NCBI GenBank assembly: GCA_004296145.1
Contig: SEBM01000141.1
Location: 1-8,466, forward strand
DNA length: 8,466 nucleotides
Source: Flavobacterium sp.
GTDB lineage: Bacteria > Bacteroidota > Bacteroidia > Flavobacteriales > Flavobacteriaceae
Direction: 5' to 3'
This document shows, one piece after another, positions 6,296 through 8,466 of the stretch (the stretch's first letter is position 1; each line of letters begins with the position of its first letter). Below the pieces are notes generated by a model, which saw nothing but the letters and a program-made list of their open reading frames with translations, did no database searches and was not told where the DNA came from. Both the position numbers and the translations under genes were made by a program.

Positions 6296-6934
6296 TTATT
6301 TATTCGGTTGCGGAGTCATTCTCAAATACGGTTTTATTGGAGTATGTCCTTTTGGGAATTTTGCAGGAATATCACTATCCGGAATTGCCGGAGCGATTAC
6401 TACATCTTCTCCGTCTTTCCAGTTTGCCGGAGTTGCTACGCTATAATTTGCTGTTAATTGTAAACTATCAATAACACGAAGTAATTCGTCAAAATTTCTT
6501 CCTGTCGAAGCTGGATATGTCAATGTTAATTTGATTTTTTTATCAGCCCCAATAACAAAAACAGAACGCACTGTAAATTTATCACTTGCATTTGGATGAA
6601 GCATATCATACAGATTTGCTATCTTTTTGTCTTCGTCTGCAATGATTGGAAAATTAACTTCTGTATTTTGAGTTTCATTAATATCCTTAATCCATTCCAG
6701 ATGAGAAGTTAAACCATCTACGCTAAGTGCAATTACCTTAGTATTTCTTTTCTTAAATTCAGGAACATAGTTTGCTACAGTTCCTAATTCAGTTGTACAA
6801 ACAGGAGTAAAATCTGCCGGATGCGAGAATAAAACGCCCCATGAATCACCAAGCCATTCGTGAAAATTAATTGGTCCTTGTGTAGTTTCTGCATGGAAAT
6901 CCGGAGCTATATCGCCTAATCTTAATGTTGACAT
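6296..6934 (-). CDS. 1-Cys peroxiredoxin (Prx6 type)
   Basis: This thiol peroxidase reduces H2O2, organic hydroperoxides or peroxynitrite in the cytoplasm. The 212-residue length and C-terminal extension are typical of the Prx6 subfamily. The N-terminal thioredoxin-fold part has LGDIAPDF (6-13) and the active site HPADFTPVCTTEL (38-50) with peroxidatic Cys46 plus Pro39 and Thr43; Arg123 in TVRSVFVI is the likely conserved active-site arginine. Cys46 is the only cysteine in the protein, so there is no resolving cysteine and it must be recycled by an external thiol. The C-terminal domain has TPANWKDGEDVVIAP (168-182), characteristic of Prx6. It converges with the antiporter gene and lies downstream of the AEC permease on the same strand, 111 bases away. 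That spacing and a candidate promoter suggest separate transcription. Confidence 0.95.
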   Translation of the reverse strand: MSTLRLGDIAPDFHAETTQGPINFHEWLGDSWGVLFSHPADFTPVCTTELGTVANYVPEFKKRNTKVIALSVDGLTSHLEWIKDINETQNTEVNFPIIADEDKKIANLYDMLHPNASDKFTVRSVFVIGADKKIKLTLTYPASTGRNFDELLRVIDSLQLTANYSVATPANWKDGEDVVIAPAIPDSDIPAKFPKGHTPIKPYLRMTPQPNK

Positions 6935-6990
6935 AATTTATATTTTTTAGTTCCTCTAAAATTAATTAAAAAATGCATTGAGAAAACAAC

Positions 6991-7009
6991 CAAAACGTAA
7001 AAAAACGTT
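6991..7009 (-). promoter_or_regulatory. Candidate promoter/operator of the peroxiredoxin
   Basis: On the minus strand TACGTTTTG (6999 down to 6991) resembles TAnnTTTG with one extra T. It overlaps a small inverted repeat: AACGT (6994-6998) and ACGTT (7005-7009) separated by six A. No convincing -33 element is seen. The leader to the ATG would be about 50 nt. The promoter call is weak. Confidence 0.3.
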
Positions 7010-7045
7010 AAAATTCTACTTTCTCTATATAATTAATACTTAAGA

Positions 7046-7957
7046 CTAGATAAAGCTTAAAATAAAGTACCAGACAGCAAGTGTTACAAAGGAAATCGGG
7101 ATTCCAAAACCAATCATCATACTGCTTAATTTTGGTTTTAAACCGTAAGTTGAAGCCAGAATTGCGCCCGTAATCATCGGCGCCATTGCTGTTTCCATTA
7201 TAGTGATTTTTATAACTTCAGAATGCTGGTTGAAAATAAAAACATATAAAACGAAAAGCACAAAAGGAACTAATATCAATTTAAAGAAAAGTCCGAGACG
7301 TAAAAATTTCCAATGCTGGCTTTTTCGGTCAAATGTCAATTGCAAACCAACTGATAATAATGCTAAAGGTGTAACCAGACTTCCTATTTTTAATAATGCC
7401 CATTGTACATTTTCATGTAATTCAATTTGAAAAACATTCAGCAAACAAGCAAGAACAAACATTAAAAAAGGCGGAAAAAGAATTATTTTTTTGAAAATTG
7501 CCAAAGCATTTGGACTTCCTTTCGAATAAAAAGCTGCTGTAAAAACTCCCAAAGTAGAAACCACCACGAAAGTGCCGGGCTGGTCAACTAAAACAGCTGT
7601 TTCTAAACCTTTTTTTCCAAATAAAGCTTCTATTATAGGATAACCCAAAAATGAACTATTACTTAAACCTGCAGTTAAGATAAGACAGCCAATCAGTTTA
7701 TTTGACCAGCCTTTTTTTCTTCCTAAAAAATGAAAAAATAGAAATGCTAAAATATAGGTAATCCAGCCCGCTCCTATCGGAAACAACAATTCGCTGCTCC
7801 ATTTTATTTTAGGAATATGATATAAAGTGATGGCTGGAAGGCAAAAATAAATGACGATTTTATTGAGCGTCTTATAGATATGAGTCGGAAATTGTTTTAC
7901 CCGTTGTAAAATCAAACCAAGTGAAAGGAAGAAAAATATTAGAATAAAGTTGTTCAT
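7046..7957 (-). CDS. AEC-family (auxin efflux carrier type) permease
   Basis: This is a 303-residue cytoplasmic-membrane transporter of the Mem_trans/AEC family, with about ten membrane segments arranged as two five-helix halves around a hydrophilic middle. Family-typical stretches are VIYFCLPAITLYH (35-47), TAGLSNSSFLGYPIIEALFG (95-114), VLVDQPGTF (122-130), IGSLVTPLALLSVGLQL (191-207) and ETAMAPMITGAILASTYGL (255-273). Bacterial members carry small organic anions such as malate or malonate, or amino acids; the substrate here cannot be inferred. The start ATG immediately follows an A/T-rich leader carrying a perfect -7 element on this strand. The gene is divergent from an Rrf2-family regulator, 117 bases between starts, so shared control is possible. 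No strong terminator is visible before the peroxiredoxin gene downstream, so some read-through could occur. Confidence 0.9.
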   Translation of the reverse strand: MNNFILIFFFLSLGLILQRVKQFPTHIYKTLNKIVIYFCLPAITLYHIPKIKWSSELLFPIGAGWITYILAFLFFHFLGRKKGWSNKLIGCLILTAGLSNSSFLGYPIIEALFGKKGLETAVLVDQPGTFVVVSTLGVFTAAFYSKGSPNALAIFKKIILFPPFLMFVLACLLNVFQIELHENVQWALLKIGSLVTPLALLSVGLQLTFDRKSQHWKFLRLGLFFKLILVPFVLFVLYVFIFNQHSEVIKITIMETAMAPMITGAILASTYGLKPKLSSMMIGFGIPISFVTLAVWYFILSFI

Positions 7958-7972
7958 ATCGTAAGATCAAAA

Positions 7973-7980
7973 CAAAAATA
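7973..7980 (-). promoter_or_regulatory. -7 element of the AEC permease promoter
   Basis: On the minus strand 7980 down to 7973 reads TATTTTTG, a perfect TAnnTTTG, 15 nt before the start codon. Transcription would begin within about 10 nt of the ATG, a very short leader. The -33 region is not convincing. Confidence 0.4.
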
Positions 7981-8024
7981 AGGATTTATAAATTGTGGCT
8001 GATGATTAATTTTTAGTTAAAATC

Positions 8025-8055
8025 ATTTTTTATGTTACAAAAAGAATTACATTTG
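8025..8055 (+). promoter_or_regulatory. Promoter of the Rrf2-family regulator
   Basis: TACATTTG (8048-8055) is a perfect TAnnTTTG -7 element, with a T-run (8025-8030) about 20 nt upstream at the -33 position. Initiation would fall near 8061, giving a leader of about 14 nt. The -7 element lies entirely inside the first palindrome of the operator candidate. Confidence 0.6.
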
Positions 8056-8072
8056 TAATATATTTTATTACA
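8046..8072. promoter_or_regulatory. Double palindrome, candidate Rrf2 autoregulatory operator
   Basis: Two perfect inverted repeats overlap by sharing one half-site: ATTACA-TT-TGTAAT (8046-8059) and TGTAATA-TATTT-TATTACA (8054-8072). A further TTACA stands at 8035-8039, exactly 12 bases before the TTACA at 8047. The sites cover the -7 element, the likely transcription start and the bases up to 2 nt before the ATG. That is the expected placement for a repressor blocking its own promoter. The sequence symmetry is direct observation; binding by the adjacent Rrf2 protein is inferred. Confidence 0.55.
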
Positions 8073-8074
8073 GT

Positions 8075-8466
8075 ATGATTTCAGGTAAATTTGCCATAAC
8101 GATTCACATTCTTACTTTGCTCAATAAGTTCCCGAATGACTTTTTGTCTTCTGAGTTTATTGCGGGAAGTATGAACCTCAACCCTGTTTTGGTTCGAAAA
8201 GAGATTGCGAATCTAAAAGCACATCATATTGTAGAAAGCAAAGAAGGTAAAAACGGCGGAACTAAATTATCAAAAGCGGCTTCAAACATTACTTTAAAAG
8301 AAGTTTTTGAAATGACTTTCGAAAATATTGGTTTGGGTTATGCGAAAAATCAGCCCAATCCTGACTGCCCTGTTGGTAAAATGATCAATCAAAATTTAGC
8401 TGAATTGTATGCTGAAATGAACAAAAAAGTGAGCGCACAACTAAGTAAAATCACTTTGGAAGATTT
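8075..8466 (+). CDS. Rrf2-family transcriptional regulator (3' partial)
   Basis: The reading frame starts at ATG 8075 and is still open at the window end after 130 codons plus two bases. Rrf2 proteins are usually about 130-160 residues, so little is missing. The N-terminus is the winged helix-turn-helix: FAITIHILTLLN (6-17), SSEFIAGSMNLNPVLVRKEI (25-44) as the HTH, and the wing ESKEGKNGGTKLSK (54-67), followed by ITLKEVFEM (72-80) at the start of the dimerisation helix. Only one cysteine is visible, Cys98 in PDCPVGKMI, so the three-Cys Fe-S site of IscR/NsrR is absent. A single cysteine near position 99 recalls thiol-sensing Rrf2 members such as HypR, making a redox or electrophile sensor plausible. 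It is divergent from the AEC permease and overlapped upstream by a double palindrome, which suggests autoregulation. Confidence 0.88.
   Translation, partial: MISGKFAITIHILTLLNKFPNDFLSSEFIAGSMNLNPVLVRKEIANLKAHHIVESKEGKNGGTKLSKAASNITLKEVFEMTFENIGLGYAKNQPNPDCPVGKMINQNLAELYAEMNKKVSAQLSKITLED

Noticed and set aside
6296..7957. Permease and peroxiredoxin as a tightly coupled operon
   Set aside because: They share a strand, but the 111-base gap contains a candidate promoter and their functions are unrelated; co-transcription cannot be excluded but is not supported.

Overview
The window looks like chromosome of a flavobacterium or a close relative in the Bacteroidota. It is AT-rich. The start codons are preceded by A/T-rich leaders and not by Shine-Dalgarno sequences. 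Three upstream regions carry perfect matches to the Bacteroidota -7 promoter element TAnnTTTG (before purB, the AEC transporter and the Rrf2 regulator). The protein families are typical of that group. There are no RNA genes, insertion sequences, CRISPR arrays or phage genes. The gene content is mostly core or housekeeping, and most of the unexplained structure lies between genes.

Layout, left to right. (1) The 3' part of a small membrane protein (DUF6580-like), open at the left edge. (2) A 316-base gap with no gene. It holds a GC-rich repeat element, three degenerate copies of a 29-nt purine-rich unit, and two abutting perfect hairpins. (3) A two-gene unit: a CobB-type sirtuin deacylase overlapping by 4 bp with a membrane fatty-acid-hydroxylase/sterol-desaturase family protein. 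(4) purB (adenylosuccinate lyase) with its own promoter and an intrinsic terminator. (5) A 140-base gap holding a second intergenic element that shares a 17-nt block with the first. (6) A large CPA2 cation:proton antiporter with two C-terminal TrkA-C domains. (7) A convergent junction filled by an inverted repeat whose arms are four 8-nt units each; a minus-strand intrinsic terminator is nested in it. (8) On the minus strand, a 1-Cys (Prx6-type) peroxiredoxin and, upstream of it, an AEC-family permease. (9) Divergent from the permease, the 5' part of an Rrf2-family regulator. Its promoter is covered by two overlapping perfect palindromes that look like an autoregulatory operator.

Functionally the genes cover purine synthesis (purB), protein deacylation (sirtuin), membrane lipid or carotenoid modification (hydroxylase), cation/pH homeostasis (antiporter), peroxide detoxification (peroxiredoxin) and small-molecule transport (AEC). 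Apart from the sirtuin-hydroxylase overlap, nothing in the sequence forces these genes into a single pathway. I see no convincing new multi-gene system. The items most worth following are the related intergenic elements, the Rrf2 operator, the convergent repeat junction and the cysteine-free sirtuin.
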